Below are positions 1-7,652 of a stretch of DNA of 44,663 bases, piece by piece. The position numbers and the translations under genes were made by a program. A model generated the notes under the pieces. The model was not told the DNA's origin, did no database searches, and was given only the letters and a program-made list of their open reading frames with translations. The DNA lies in the IMG/VR virus record IMGVR_UViG_3300043395_001765, positions 1-44,663 of that record; one strand, 5' to 3'. The DNA comes from a virus. Numbering within the stretch: the first letter of the stretch is position 1; each line of letters begins with the position of its first letter.

Positions 1-1493
1 GGTGTAGGAATACGAAGAACACTGGCATACTCTTGAGCCGCATTATTCGCAATCTTATTCAACTCCTGCAAGAACATCGCCAATGGATATTGCAACAAAC
101 TACCGTCTGAGTTTATAATTGGAACAAGTGCATCGACATCAGTTGAGTCAACTCCACACGCATCCAAAGCCTCCACATAGCCAGTGAATGAAACGCCAGT
201 CAAGCGGTCCCGCTTCTGCACTTCATCCCAATGGGGAAGTTCAAGTGTTACCGTGGTCATACGAAGACCAATACGAGTAGCCAAGATGATTGCATTTGCC
301 AACGCATTAAAGTCAATTTTACCGTGCTTAACGTAACCAGCCATGTTAATTTCTGAGAGATTACACACGCCATTGTCGGCAAGGAGAATCTCCGCACATG
401 GGTTGGTACCTGCATAGTATGGGCGACGTTTAGATGCGGCTTCAGCATTAATAAAACCTGGCTCACCATTGTTCGCAATACGTTCAAAAATATCCTTGAG
501 TTGTTCTCGGGTTGGCTTCTTTTGGAAGTAAACCGAGTTATTACTCATAGAGCGATAACGGAACTCTTCTTTCTTTGGGTCACTCCAAAGATTGGTCTTG
601 GCATCAAGAATATTATCATCGGTAATATCGAACAAGGTAATCTCGCTTGAACGACGAACACCGCCAACAACTACGCATGAGCCAATAATATTCATAATGT
701 CCATCGCCTGCACAGTGTTCAACTGGGCATTACCACGACACATGACACGGTGAATCTGCTTGAACATATCACGCAGTGCGGTATGACCTGAAGCACGACC
801 ACCAAATGTTTTAAGAATCTCACCTTGTTGGCGAACATTGTCGTAGTTAATCATAATCGACTCAACATACTTGTCAGAGCGCATTGTCTGGAAGTAAGCG
901 TCTAACGCACTAACCCAGCCCTCTTTCGAGTCACCAACAATAATATAAACACCGCCGGAATCTTCATAAACTTGAGTTTCTTCAATACGCTGGTCAGGCT
1001 TCTTTGGATGATACGGCTTGTGTGCCACAACTACATTGGTTTTAATCGCAGGTAGTCGATAAACATCTTGCGGAAGTACACGGAAACCAACCCCTGTACC
1101 AAGCATCATCAAATAAAAGGCATCAACAAACGCATCAAATGAATCAACTACAGTAAATGAACAATTGAAATTTGACAGGGGGAACTTGCGTGCGGCTTCC
1201 GTTCCGCCAATCCACATAGTGCGACCCGCAGTAAACAGGCGCAAATTAAACATCTCGTCAAAGAAATGCTCTGCCTCTTGACGAAGCAGAGTCATATCAT
1301 TTGGACCAGAGTGAAGACTCATAGAATATTCTACGACACGACGACACGTTTCTTTCCAGTGTTCTCGGCGACCCAATTCAGGAAGAAACCGTGAATAGGT
1401 GCGAAGATAAACAAACTGCCCAAGAATGGAATTCCATTCGGGGTTATCATTATACTTACTCAAAAACTCGTCGCTCAAAAAACTACTCGGCAT
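1..1493 (-). CDS. nrdJ: Adenosylcobalamin-dependent ribonucleoside-triphosphate reductase (class II, monomeric), 3' part cut off by window edge
   Basis: This enzyme reduces ribonucleotides to deoxyribonucleotides with a B12-generated thiyl radical, feeding phage DNA synthesis. The reading frame stays open to base 1 and gives 497 codons; family members run to about 740 residues, so roughly the last third is missing. My translation shows the N-terminal block QFVYLRTYSRFLP, an NFNCS cysteine near residue 111 matching the first redox cysteine (C119) of Lactobacillus RTPR, and NPCAEILL with C366 and E368 matching the radical-site pair C408/E410. The start is the ATG at 1493, 10 bases behind an AAAGGAG site. 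The gene overlaps the end of the preceding gene by 11 bases, so the two are probably translationally coupled. It is last in a leftward four-gene operon. The C-terminal redox cysteines cannot be checked here. Confidence 0.93.
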   Translation of the reverse strand, partial: MPSSFLSDEFLSKYNDNPEWNSILGQFVYLRTYSRFLPELGRREHWKETCRRVVEYSMSLHSGPNDMTLLRQEAEHFFDEMFNLRLFTAGRTMWIGGTEAARKFPLSNFNCSFTVVDSFDAFVDAFYLMMLGTGVGFRVLPQDVYRLPAIKTNVVVAHKPYHPKKPDQRIEETQVYEDSGGVYIIVGDSKEGWVSALDAYFQTMRSDKYVESIMINYDNVRQQGEILKTFGGRASGHTALRDMFKQIHRVMCRGNAQLNTVQAMDIMNIIGSCVVVGGVRRSSEITLFDITDDNILDAKTNLWSDPKKEEFRYRSMSNNSVYFQKKPTREQLKDIFERIANNGEPGFINAEAASKRRPYYAGTNPCAEILLADNGVCNLSEINMAGYVKHGKIDFNALANAIILATRIGLRMTTVTLELPHWDEVQKRDRLTGVSFTGYVEALDACGVDSTDVDALVPIINSDGSLLQYPLAMFLQELNKIANNAAQEYASVLRIPT

Positions 1494-1803
1494 CAGTAGC
1501 ATCTCCTTTGTCATTCTCTGACTCTTGTTGTAAAATACTTGTAAAAGAAAAATCGGTCAAAATCTCACAAACTTCTTTAGAGCACAATTCTCGTTCTACA
1601 GTAAGAATCATCTTCTCTTGTAGATACTTTATGAACTTAGTAGAATCGGCTTCATAACAAATAGCCCGCAGACTATGTGTACTAAATTCTTCTGTATCTT
1701 GCGCACTACAGGTGAACTGAACAACATACTCATAAAAATCGTCGCCGTCAACTCGTGAGCAGGTAAATGCGACTACAGAAAATCTATACTTACCTGGTTT
1801 CAT
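1483..1803 (-). CDS. Hypothetical protein, 106 aa
   Basis: I do not recognise this protein. It has a mixed alpha/beta composition, seven cysteines without a clear CxxC pair, and an acidic C-terminus. Its ATG overlaps the stop of the MazG-like gene by one base (TAATG), and its own end overlaps the nrdJ start by 11 bases. It therefore belongs to the leftward nucleotide-metabolism operon, and a small role in dNTP metabolism is possible but only by association. Compact spacing on both sides supports it as a real gene. Confidence 0.75.
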   Translation of the reverse strand: MKPGKYRFSVVAFTCSRVDGDDFYEYVVQFTCSAQDTEEFSTHSLRAICYEADSTKFIKYLQEKMILTVERELCSKEVCEILTDFSFTSILQQESENDKGDATDAE

Positions 1804-2177
1804 TAGCGGTTATCTCCACTTCCCTTGATTACACCACGTTGAGCACGACTTTTAATCTTCATGAAGTTCTCATAAAATACATCACTAATAGAAATACCGA
1901 GGTCGTCTGCAACAGCAGTAACATACCAAAGCACATCACCCAATTCTGAAACAATGTCATTAAACCTTTCTTGAGTTAATTGACCATCGTCGTCACGCAT
2001 AAGTTTCTTAACCTTACCTGCAACTTCTCCTGCTTCATTGACAAGACCCAATACTGGGTAGATTAGATGGTGTTCTTCTGAGTACACCTTTGTACTTCGC
2101 ACAAACAACTGATAGTTATGTAGACTTTCTACACCCTCAGTTTCATTTTCAGTCTCTTGTTTAAAATCTTCAGTCAT
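1803..2177 (-). CDS. MazG-like nucleotide pyrophosphohydrolase
   Basis: MazG-family enzymes hydrolyse (d)NTPs to monophosphate and pyrophosphate. Phage copies are thought to adjust dNTP pools or alarmone levels. The 124-residue protein has the all-helical signature: NEAGEVAGKVKKLMRDD around residues 47-63 supplies the ExxE metal ligands, and ELGDVLWYV around 78-86 supplies the ExxD pair. The first 20 residues are acidic and probably disordered. The single-domain length is typical of phage and MazG-like proteins rather than two-domain bacterial MazG. The gene lies one base after the DUF1599-like gene and upstream of nrdJ. Substrate preference cannot be read from the sequence. Confidence 0.85.
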   Translation of the reverse strand: MTEDFKQETENETEGVESLHNYQLFVRSTKVYSEEHHLIYPVLGLVNEAGEVAGKVKKLMRDDDGQLTQERFNDIVSELGDVLWYVTAVADDLGISISDVFYENFMKIKSRAQRGVIKGSGDNR

Positions 2178-2178
2178 A

Positions 2179-2523
2179 CTACTTTCCCCATTTCCCTTTC
2201 AGTAAGATTAATGCAATTATAGCATAGTTAGCGAGGTCTGTCAAATTGTCCTCAATACTTTCAAATTTAGGTGACTTTGACCCTTTATACTCGCCTGTGG
2301 TAATATCAAATCCGTATAAGTTCATGAGTCTAGCAGTTTTATCCCAGATGCGTACAATTGCGCCTAGTTCACCAGTGCCTAACATATTCTGTGGCGAATA
2401 GTCATTCATCTTTTCTTTATGAATTTCGTACATAACATCAACAATGCGCTTAAATTCTGCGTATTGTTCGGGATATTTTGGATTTTCTACATTTTGCGGA
2501 TATGCAGTAGTCTTACTTAACAT
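2179..2523 (-). CDS. DUF1599 / nucleotide-modification-associated (Nmad1-like) protein
   Basis: This is the first gene of the leftward operon, 114 aa. The core HKEKMNDYSPQNM, then RIWDKTARLMNL, then ESIEDNLTDLANYAIIAL matches the helical pattern I associate with the DUF1599/Nmad1 family (K.DY, DK..RL, D.L.DLANYA). The family is found in phages and linked by genome context to nucleotide or DNA-base modification; no reaction is established that I know of. An AAAGGA site lies 7-12 bases before the ATG. The pairing with MazG, NrdJ and (distantly) ThyX suggests work on a nucleotide pool. The family call is from memory of the motif pattern. Confidence 0.72.
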   Translation of the reverse strand: MLSKTTAYPQNVENPKYPEQYAEFKRIVDVMYEIHKEKMNDYSPQNMLGTGELGAIVRIWDKTARLMNLYGFDITTGEYKGSKSPKFESIEDNLTDLANYAIIALILLKGKWGK

Positions 2524-2552
2524 AATCTTGTCCTTTACTTTATTATTAATAT

Positions 2553-2572
2553 AAGTTATTATTAAATAACTT
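2553..2572. repeat. Perfect inverted repeat in the A/T-only leader of the leftward operon
   Basis: AAGTTATT and AATAACTT form an 8-bp stem with a 4-base loop. It lies between the leftward promoter and the DUF1599-like gene. The stretch from 2573 to 2623 is almost pure A/T with repeated TATATTATA units, so the roughly 110-nt leader RNA is nearly all A/U. The element could be a weak RNA hairpin or a DNA operator; nothing decides between them. Confidence 0.5.
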
Positions 2573-2623
2573 AATTATATATCTATATTATATATTATAT
2601 ATTATATTATTATATATTATATT

Positions 2624-2634
2624 CCCCGCAGGGG
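2624..2634 (-). other. GC hairpin at the predicted 5' end of the leftward transcript
   Basis: CCCC-GCA-GGGG is a compact stem-loop embedded in A/T-only sequence. On the minus strand it begins within a base or two of the expected start site of the leftward promoter. A 5'-terminal stem-loop can protect mRNA from 5'-dependent decay. It has no T-run and sits between divergent genes, so a terminator role is unlikely. Confidence 0.5.
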
Positions 2635-2642
2635 GTAATAAG

Positions 2643-2671
2643 ATTATACCACACTTTTAAACTCTTGTCAA
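2643..2671 (-). promoter_or_regulatory. Sigma70-type promoter for the leftward operon
   Basis: Read on the minus strand, TTGACA (2671-2666) is followed by a 17-bp spacer and TATAAT (2648-2643), a perfect housekeeping consensus. The start site should fall near 2636. It drives the DUF1599-like, MazG, unknown and nrdJ genes. Its -35 lies 3 bp from the -35 of the rightward promoter. Confidence 0.85.
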
Positions 2672-2674
2672 ATC

Positions 2675-2703
2675 TTGACTTTTTCATTGGCGCATGGTAT
2701 AAT
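2675..2703 (+). promoter_or_regulatory. Sigma70-type promoter for the zinc-ribbon/HTH gene and probably the head genes
   Basis: TTGACT (2675-2680), a 17-bp spacer, then TATAAT (2698-2703). The start site should be near 2710, giving a leader of about 38 nt before the ATG at 2748. It is divergent from, and 3 bp away from, the leftward promoter, so one bound regulator could affect both. Confidence 0.85.
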
Positions 2704-2747
2704 TCTAGTGGGTAATAATATACCCTATTAATTTGTCAGAGGTACCT

Positions 2748-3119
2748 ATGAGTCAACTATGTTGTGTGTGTGACAACTTCGCCAAAAGAGGAAGTAGATT
2801 CTGCGCTGATTGTAAAATAATCTATTCCAGTGTTAATAAAGAACCGTGGTTTGAAGAATTATGTAATTTAATGAAACGTCAGCGCAAAATAGACGATATT
2901 GAAAAATATTCCATTTATGATAGTAACACAAAATCGCTCCAAAGTAAATACCAGAGAAGACGAGGAAGACCAACAACTTCTAAAGTTGTTCGTGAACTGG
3001 TAATGAGTTTGAAAGAAACTTCACCTAATGCGTCTATTCGTGATATTGAGTCATCTTGTGTTTCTGCGGGTGTAATTGTATCAAGAGAAACCATTCGCAG
3101 AATTTTGACACAAAAATAG
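2748..3119 (+). CDS. Zinc-ribbon and helix-turn-helix protein, possible phage transcription regulator
   Basis: This is a 123-aa basic protein. The N-terminus CCVCDNFAKRGSRFCADC carries two CxxC knuckles 12 residues apart, typical of a small treble-clef or zinc ribbon. A basic AT-hook-like stretch RRRGRP lies near residue 71, and the C-terminal SIRDIESSCVSAGVIVSRET has the shape of a resolvase/terminase-type helix-turn-helix. The ATG at 2748 is preferred over a TTG at 2733 because AGAGG sits 6 bases before it. It is first behind the divergent promoter, which suggests control of late genes or autoregulation. A terminase-small-subunit-like DNA-binding role is an alternative. Confidence 0.7.
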   Translation: MSQLCCVCDNFAKRGSRFCADCKIIYSSVNKEPWFEELCNLMKRQRKIDDIEKYSIYDSNTKSLQSKYQRRRGRPTTSKVVRELVMSLKETSPNASIRDIESSCVSAGVIVSRETIRRILTQK

Positions 3120-3121
3120 TA

Positions 3122-3127
3122 TATAAT
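3122..3127 (+). promoter_or_regulatory. Possible -10 element before the first structural gene
   Basis: TATAAT lies just after the HTH gene. A TTGACA at 3105-3110 is only 11 bp upstream, too close for a standard promoter, and no good -35 sits at 17 bp. It could be an activator-dependent late promoter. A nine-T run and a strong TAGGAGGG site follow before the ATG at 3159. Confidence 0.3.
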
Positions 3128-3158
3128 AATAGAGAGTAATTTTTTTTTAGGAGGGTCT

Positions 3159-3947
3159 ATGGGGATTCCTGTACCGAGTTCTACCGTAATCACTCTAGCT
3201 GCACAAACAATAAACAGTGAATATTACCAACAGCTTATGCTCAGTGATGAGAGCGGTAACGTACTTGGTGGTGCTAATCCTGTGAGTGTTGATGTGGCTG
3301 TGTCTGGTTACACTTCTACCGCTGCATCATATCAAGGAACTAGTTTTCCTATTGGTGGCGTTCATATTGCTGATTTAACTGGCACGGACTTTACTGAAAT
3401 GGCTGACGGTGAATTTGCTACCGTTCGCATTAATAATCGCCGTGCTTTAATGACCGCTACTGATGGTCAAGTTACAACTCTTGTTGAGTCGTTGCCCAAT
3501 AATTATCATGATACAGTAGTTTGTAGTGGTGCTGTTTTTACAACTGCACTTACACCTGCATATGCAGGATTCTTTGACTACACCGCACAGAATAACACAC
3601 GCTATGTGTATATTCCCTTGAGTAAGAGCGGTTGGAAACGAGCAACAATTTACATTCGTCACAATTTGATTAATGTATCGGACTCGCTTCCGTCTACGCT
3701 ACCAATTACGCTATGTGCTGACTTTGGTCAACTTGATGATGACTTTATTATTAAAACAGACAGCATTAGCGGTCTTGTTTCTGCATATTCGTCTAAAGCA
3801 TATACCTGCTATACATTTAGCGGGACTTCTAATGCTAAGGAATACATTCCAGAGTTAGACTCGCCCCTCGCTGGAATTATTGTTACTATTGCTCCTACGC
3901 AGTCAGTAACAGGTAACTATGAAATTTACGTTAGTAAGGGGGCTTAA
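3159..3947 (+). CDS. Putative virion structural protein, 262 aa
   Basis: I do not recognise the family. The protein is rich in Ser, Thr, Gly, Ala and Val with alternating beta-type segments and has no membrane segment, as in phage head or decoration proteins. It is first in a head operon, one base overlapping the next gene (TAATG), and has a very strong GGAGGG site 6 bases before the ATG, suggesting high expression. It might be a capsid accessory or head fibre protein; that rests on position and composition. Confidence 0.6.
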   Translation: MGIPVPSSTVITLAAQTINSEYYQQLMLSDESGNVLGGANPVSVDVAVSGYTSTAASYQGTSFPIGGVHIADLTGTDFTEMADGEFATVRINNRRALMTATDGQVTTLVESLPNNYHDTVVCSGAVFTTALTPAYAGFFDYTAQNNTRYVYIPLSKSGWKRATIYIRHNLINVSDSLPSTLPITLCADFGQLDDDFIIKTDSISGLVSAYSSKAYTCYTFSGTSNAKEYIPELDSPLAGIIVTIAPTQSVTGNYEIYVSKGA

Positions 3948-4501
3948 TGAAGACAGGTCAATTTGTCGAGTGGGATTCATCTGGTGGTTCTGCTCGTGGT
4001 AAAATTGTATCAATTGTTCGTAACGGTGACGTTCCAAACATTGACGCAAAAATTACAGGTACTCCAGAAGAACCGGCGGCAAGAATTCAGGTCTATCGAA
4101 AAGATAGCGATGGTAATTACGAAGCCACTGATACTTTCGTTGGTCACAAAATAACAGAACTTAGAGCAATTAAGTCACTTGCGTCTTTGGAAGAGTTTTC
4201 TCCTAGACAGCAATACTTAATTGAGTCTTATCTTAATACAGTTGAGATGTTTGGTCTCTTTTCAAAAGATACTACTTCAGAGGGTGCTCATTACATTGAT
4301 GCGTCGAAAAATGTGTTCGCTTCCGAGGGTCTTGCGTGTTACAATTGTGCTTTTTTCGCTGAAGATAGCGGTGCTTGCGCAATTGTGGCTGGACCAATTG
4401 AAGAAAACGCAGTTTGTAAACTCTGGATAATCGAAAATGAGTACATTGGAGGAGCACCAGACACCACTGACGACAATGAAGAAGAGGTAATGGATGATTA
4501 A
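3947..4501 (+). CDS. Tudor-like domain plus cysteine-cluster protein of the head module
   Basis: The N-terminal 75 residues (GQFVEWDSSGGSARGKIVSIVR ... FVGHKITELRAI) resemble the small SH3/Tudor-like fold of DUF2945/HVA1 proteins. After a helical linker, CYNCAFFAEDSGACAIV...AVCKLW gives four cysteines near residues 133-160, like the short iron-sulfur (HiPIP-like) or zinc motifs seen in phage proteins just before head proteases. The tail is very acidic. It overlaps the protease-scaffold gene by 8 bases, suggesting stoichiometric head-assembly use. Function is unknown, and the metal-site reading is inference. Confidence 0.6.
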   Translation: MKTGQFVEWDSSGGSARGKIVSIVRNGDVPNIDAKITGTPEEPAARIQVYRKDSDGNYEATDTFVGHKITELRAIKSLASLEEFSPRQQYLIESYLNTVEMFGLFSKDTTSEGAHYIDASKNVFASEGLACYNCAFFAEDSGACAIVAGPIEENAVCKLWIIENEYIGGAPDTTDDNEEEVMDD

Positions 4502-6071
4502 AAACTTTTCAGAGGGTCAGTGGAAAGTAGGAGGTTCAAGTAAACTACCTATTGCAAATGACGAGCAGTGGGATGGTCCAAGCGCACAGAATCAAATATT
4601 TTCTCTGGCTGGTTTCGACACCGATAACCCTAAAGTAGAAATTGCCCGACAGGGTTTTCTTGTGTATGATGCAAGTAATCCTACACTAAAAGGCTCATAT
4701 AAACTACCATTTGCTATTGTACGTGATGGTCGCTTATATGCCTCCACAGCGGGTCTAAGAGCCGCCGCACAACGTCTACCGCAGACTGACATACCTACCT
4801 CTGTTATGGAGAGCGCACAGCGAATCCTAGATATGTACAAGAGCAAGTCAGATTCTGCTGCTAAGTATGCTAACATTGACTTCTCTCCACCCGAGGGAGT
4901 TACATCCGCTGCAAAGCGTGGTCTGGAACTTCACGAAAAAGGTCTTAGTGGTTCTGGTCTTGAATCAGCCACAGTCCTTTGGGCACGAAAATATGCTAGT
5001 GGTGAATCAGTCAGTCCTGCACGAGCAAGAATGGGTAATCGCTTCTTTGGTAGAAATGCTCGCTTCGCTAATGCCCCGAAAGATTCTCCTGCTTGGGTTT
5101 CTTGGTTACTCTGGGGTGGCAGTGCCGGTAAAGCTTGGTTTTCAAAACTTGTTGCACAAATGGATGCGGCAGACAAAAAGACATCAGCAACTGTTCATGG
5201 ATTTATCAAAGTTGCCGAATTAAATAAACAAAATCCTTTTCTAAAAGAAGTTGAACTTATACTAACTGATTTTGAGCCTAACTCAAATCGTGAGGGTATT
5301 CCTCGCAGTGAAGCTCAAAACATAATTAAAACTGCGCTATATACTCCAATTAAAATTGCAATTTCAGAAACTGATTATGCTGGTCATAAAAATGCAGTTC
5401 CCATCGGACCAATTACAAGTGTTTACGAAGATACACACGATGGTAAGCCAGTAATCAAAGCAAAAGCAATTATTTGGACTGATGAGTACAGTGATGTTTA
5501 CGATATACTAAAAGCCCAGTCTAGCGAACGAGAATACATTGGGACTTCGTGGGAAATATACTACGAGTCAGCAACAGCAGAAAACGGCGTAAACTGGCTT
5601 AACAATGTCATATTTGCAGGAACTTGTATTGTTGATGTCCCTGCATATGGCGATAGAACTAAACTTCTAAGTAAGGTAGCAGAAAAACAAATGAATGAAC
5701 TAAATGACCAAATTGAGCAGTTGCAGACGCAACTGACAGAAAGGGAGAATGAGCTAAATGAACTACGGAAAGAAGTCGATGCCTACAAAGCAGAAGCCCA
5801 TGCAAAAGCCCAAGCCGAAAAGCGGCAAAATGTAGTTGCGAGACTACTAAAGGCTGGTTTCACACAGGCTGAGGCAGACGAAAAGATTGAATTCTACGTA
5901 AGTCTTGATGACGCTGTTTTTGACAAAATTGTCACTGACTTTGTACGAACTCGAACCGAAGCATCCAAGAACTTAAATCACGATACGGTGATTCCTGAAG
6001 TTGGTGGTTCGCATACTCCTTTGTCACCCAAACAACTTGCCCAAGAGTTTAAGAAACTCAAAGCTAAGTAA
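4494..6071 (+). CDS. Capsid maturation protease fused to scaffold
   Basis: The 525-aa protein has three parts. Residues 1-215 hold a phage head domain with the block LPFAIVRDGRLYASTAGLRAAAQRLP and a helical part ending in SPAWVSWLLWGGSAGKAW. Residues about 235-400 look like an S78/XkdF-type prohead protease: VHGFIKVAE carries the likely catalytic His, and REYIGTSWEIYYES is a serine-containing beta strand, followed by FAGTCIVDVPAYGDR. Residues about 400-470 form a strongly charged coiled coil typical of a scaffold. It comes directly before the decoration and capsid genes. Protease class and catalytic residues are assigned by pattern only. Confidence 0.75.
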   Translation: MIKNFSEGQWKVGGSSKLPIANDEQWDGPSAQNQIFSLAGFDTDNPKVEIARQGFLVYDASNPTLKGSYKLPFAIVRDGRLYASTAGLRAAAQRLPQTDIPTSVMESAQRILDMYKSKSDSAAKYANIDFSPPEGVTSAAKRGLELHEKGLSGSGLESATVLWARKYASGESVSPARARMGNRFFGRNARFANAPKDSPAWVSWLLWGGSAGKAWFSKLVAQMDAADKKTSATVHGFIKVAELNKQNPFLKEVELILTDFEPNSNREGIPRSEAQNIIKTALYTPIKIAISETDYAGHKNAVPIGPITSVYEDTHDGKPVIKAKAIIWTDEYSDVYDILKAQSSEREYIGTSWEIYYESATAENGVNWLNNVIFAGTCIVDVPAYGDRTKLLSKVAEKQMNELNDQIEQLQTQLTERENELNELRKEVDAYKAEAHAKAQAEKRQNVVARLLKAGFTQAEADEKIEFYVSLDDAVFDKIVTDFVRTRTEASKNLNHDTVIPEVGGSHTPLSPKQLAQEFKKLKAK

Positions 6072-6098
6072 TAACATTAAACGAGGTATAACAGAAAA

Positions 6099-6629
6099 AT
6101 GGCTGTACTAGTAACTACTCTACGTTCTCGCCAAGCCGTGGCTGGTTCGACTCTTATTGAGGGTCGTGCCGTGGTGGTTGGCGCAAGCGGCGTTCGAGAA
6201 GACCTTCCAATTGCGTCTTATGCAAGCGCAAACACAACTACAGGTGTTTATGTGGCGTTTTTCCCGCCCGATAATTTCCCCCGCCCAACATACGCCAGTA
6301 TGTACACTGCCCCATACAAGCAGACGTACAATCTAAACAATGATGCTATTTATGGTAGCCCCACATTTAACGAGTTGCAGTATCTTGTTCCTCGTAGCCA
6401 ATGGAAAGAGCCGTCAATTTACTCAGGTGAACTAGTTGCTCTCCACTGGGGTAGAGTTGGTATCACTGCTAACTGTTTCACAGATGAAGCAAACATTCGC
6501 GTTCCTGGTAACAAGGTTAAGGTTGGCTCAAATGGCTTGTTCATTCACGCCTCAAGTGGTACCAATGCCTGTGGTGAAATCGAAAGATACGACGCTGACA
6601 ATGGCGTGCTGTATATCATTCTTTACTAA
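6099..6629 (+). CDS. Putative capsid decoration / head stabilisation protein
   Basis: 176 aa, beta-rich, Gly/Ala/Val/Tyr-rich, no membrane segment. It lies between the protease-scaffold and the major capsid gene, the usual place for cement or decoration proteins. The stretch GNKVKVGSNGLFIHASSGTNACGEIERYDADNGVLYIILY resembles small beta-barrel head proteins (DUF2190-like) in outline. G+C rises here and in the capsid gene, consistent with codon selection for high expression. No specific family was confirmed. Confidence 0.65.
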   Translation: MAVLVTTLRSRQAVAGSTLIEGRAVVVGASGVREDLPIASYASANTTTGVYVAFFPPDNFPRPTYASMYTAPYKQTYNLNNDAIYGSPTFNELQYLVPRSQWKEPSIYSGELVALHWGRVGITANCFTDEANIRVPGNKVKVGSNGLFIHASSGTNACGEIERYDADNGVLYIILY

Positions 6630-6654
6630 TTAAACTGGAGATTATATAGAATAA

Positions 6655-7602
6655 ATGGATAACAAAGAACTACAAAAGGCGATTGCTGAGGCAGCTAAGA
6701 CTGCTGGTCAAAGTGCCACTAAGCGTTCGGCTTACGCTGAGTTGATGATTGAGCTTGTTGAGCCTAATCACCTAAGCTTGGAACTATTCCGAACATTCAT
6801 GCCAACACGCCAAGCCAATCTTGGTGATGTACCGGTAAAACGTGTTCGTCGTGGGCGATACCCTGTTCAGAGCATGGTGCCCAACACTGCCCATCTTGTT
6901 GCTAACCCACCCGATGTGCAGGACTACCACACGTTTATTTTCGACCGTTTGATTACAGGCGTTCGTGAATCAACATGGAACCTTGAAAACAACCCAATCA
7001 CGACTACCGAAAACATTAGAAACGGTATGCGTGCTGACTTGAGCGATGCTCTTATTGCTAAGGTTTTCTCGCTTCTGTCAACAACTTGGAACTCAACCGA
7101 TACACCATCGAACTACTCAACGACAGCTAACCTGACGTACACTCAACTGGACACCATGATTGAGAACGTTATGTACACCGCCGGTGATGTTAAGGCAATT
7201 ATCGGTACACGTCGTGCTGTGCGTGACATCTACGAGTTCGCTGGATTCCGTGAGTATGTGTACGCTTCAGGTGGTGTGAACAACATCGCCTATCCGGTGA
7301 ACCCATTCTTGCTTGAATACTTGAACACGAACAGAGTGTCATCGTATAAGGGTGTGCCAATTATCGAATTGCCACAGGTGTTCCGTAACAGATTGCCAAA
7401 CCTGCGTGAAGCCCTTATTCCCGAGGACAAGATTCTCGTGATTGGTGCCAACGCCGGTGAAATTATGATGTACGGTGACATCACATACCAAGACTACACT
7501 GATATGACTGTTCAGCCCGCAGACTACGTTCTGCATGGTTGGATGCAATACGGTATGGTTGTGGATATGCCAGAAAACATTGGTGTGATTAAACTCACCT
7601 AA
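6655..7602 (+). CDS. Major capsid protein (HK97 fold)
   Basis: 315 aa, the normal length for a processed or short HK97-type capsid subunit. Supporting segments are a helical N-terminus, NTAHLVANPPDVQDYHTFIFDRLITGVRES in the E-loop/spine-helix region, VMYTAGDVKAIIGTRRAVRDIYEFAGFREYV in the P-domain, and a C-terminal GEIMMYGDITYQDYTDMTVQPADYVLHGWMQYGMVVDMPENIGVIKL typical of phage capsid A-domain endings. Codon use is cleaner and G+C-richer than in its neighbours, as expected for the most abundant protein. It is followed after 15 bases by a strong hairpin. No chemical cross-linking residues could be assigned. Confidence 0.88.
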   Translation: MDNKELQKAIAEAAKTAGQSATKRSAYAELMIELVEPNHLSLELFRTFMPTRQANLGDVPVKRVRRGRYPVQSMVPNTAHLVANPPDVQDYHTFIFDRLITGVRESTWNLENNPITTTENIRNGMRADLSDALIAKVFSLLSTTWNSTDTPSNYSTTANLTYTQLDTMIENVMYTAGDVKAIIGTRRAVRDIYEFAGFREYVYASGGVNNIAYPVNPFLLEYLNTNRVSSYKGVPIIELPQVFRNRLPNLREALIPEDKILVIGANAGEIMMYGDITYQDYTDMTVQPADYVLHGWMQYGMVVDMPENIGVIKLT

Positions 7603-7617
7603 ACATATTGAAAGGAT

Positions 7618-7641
7618 GAGGGGGATAATATCCCCCTCTTT
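7618..7641 (+). terminator. Intrinsic terminator or attenuator after the capsid gene
   Basis: GAGGGGGA and TCCCCCTC form an 8-bp stem (7618-7625 with 7631-7638) with a TAATA loop, followed by only TTT. The short T-run suggests partial termination or a 3' mRNA stabiliser, leaving some read-through into the neck genes. The next gene's AAGGA site follows within a few bases. Confidence 0.75.
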
Positions 7642-7652
7642 AAGGATAATAT

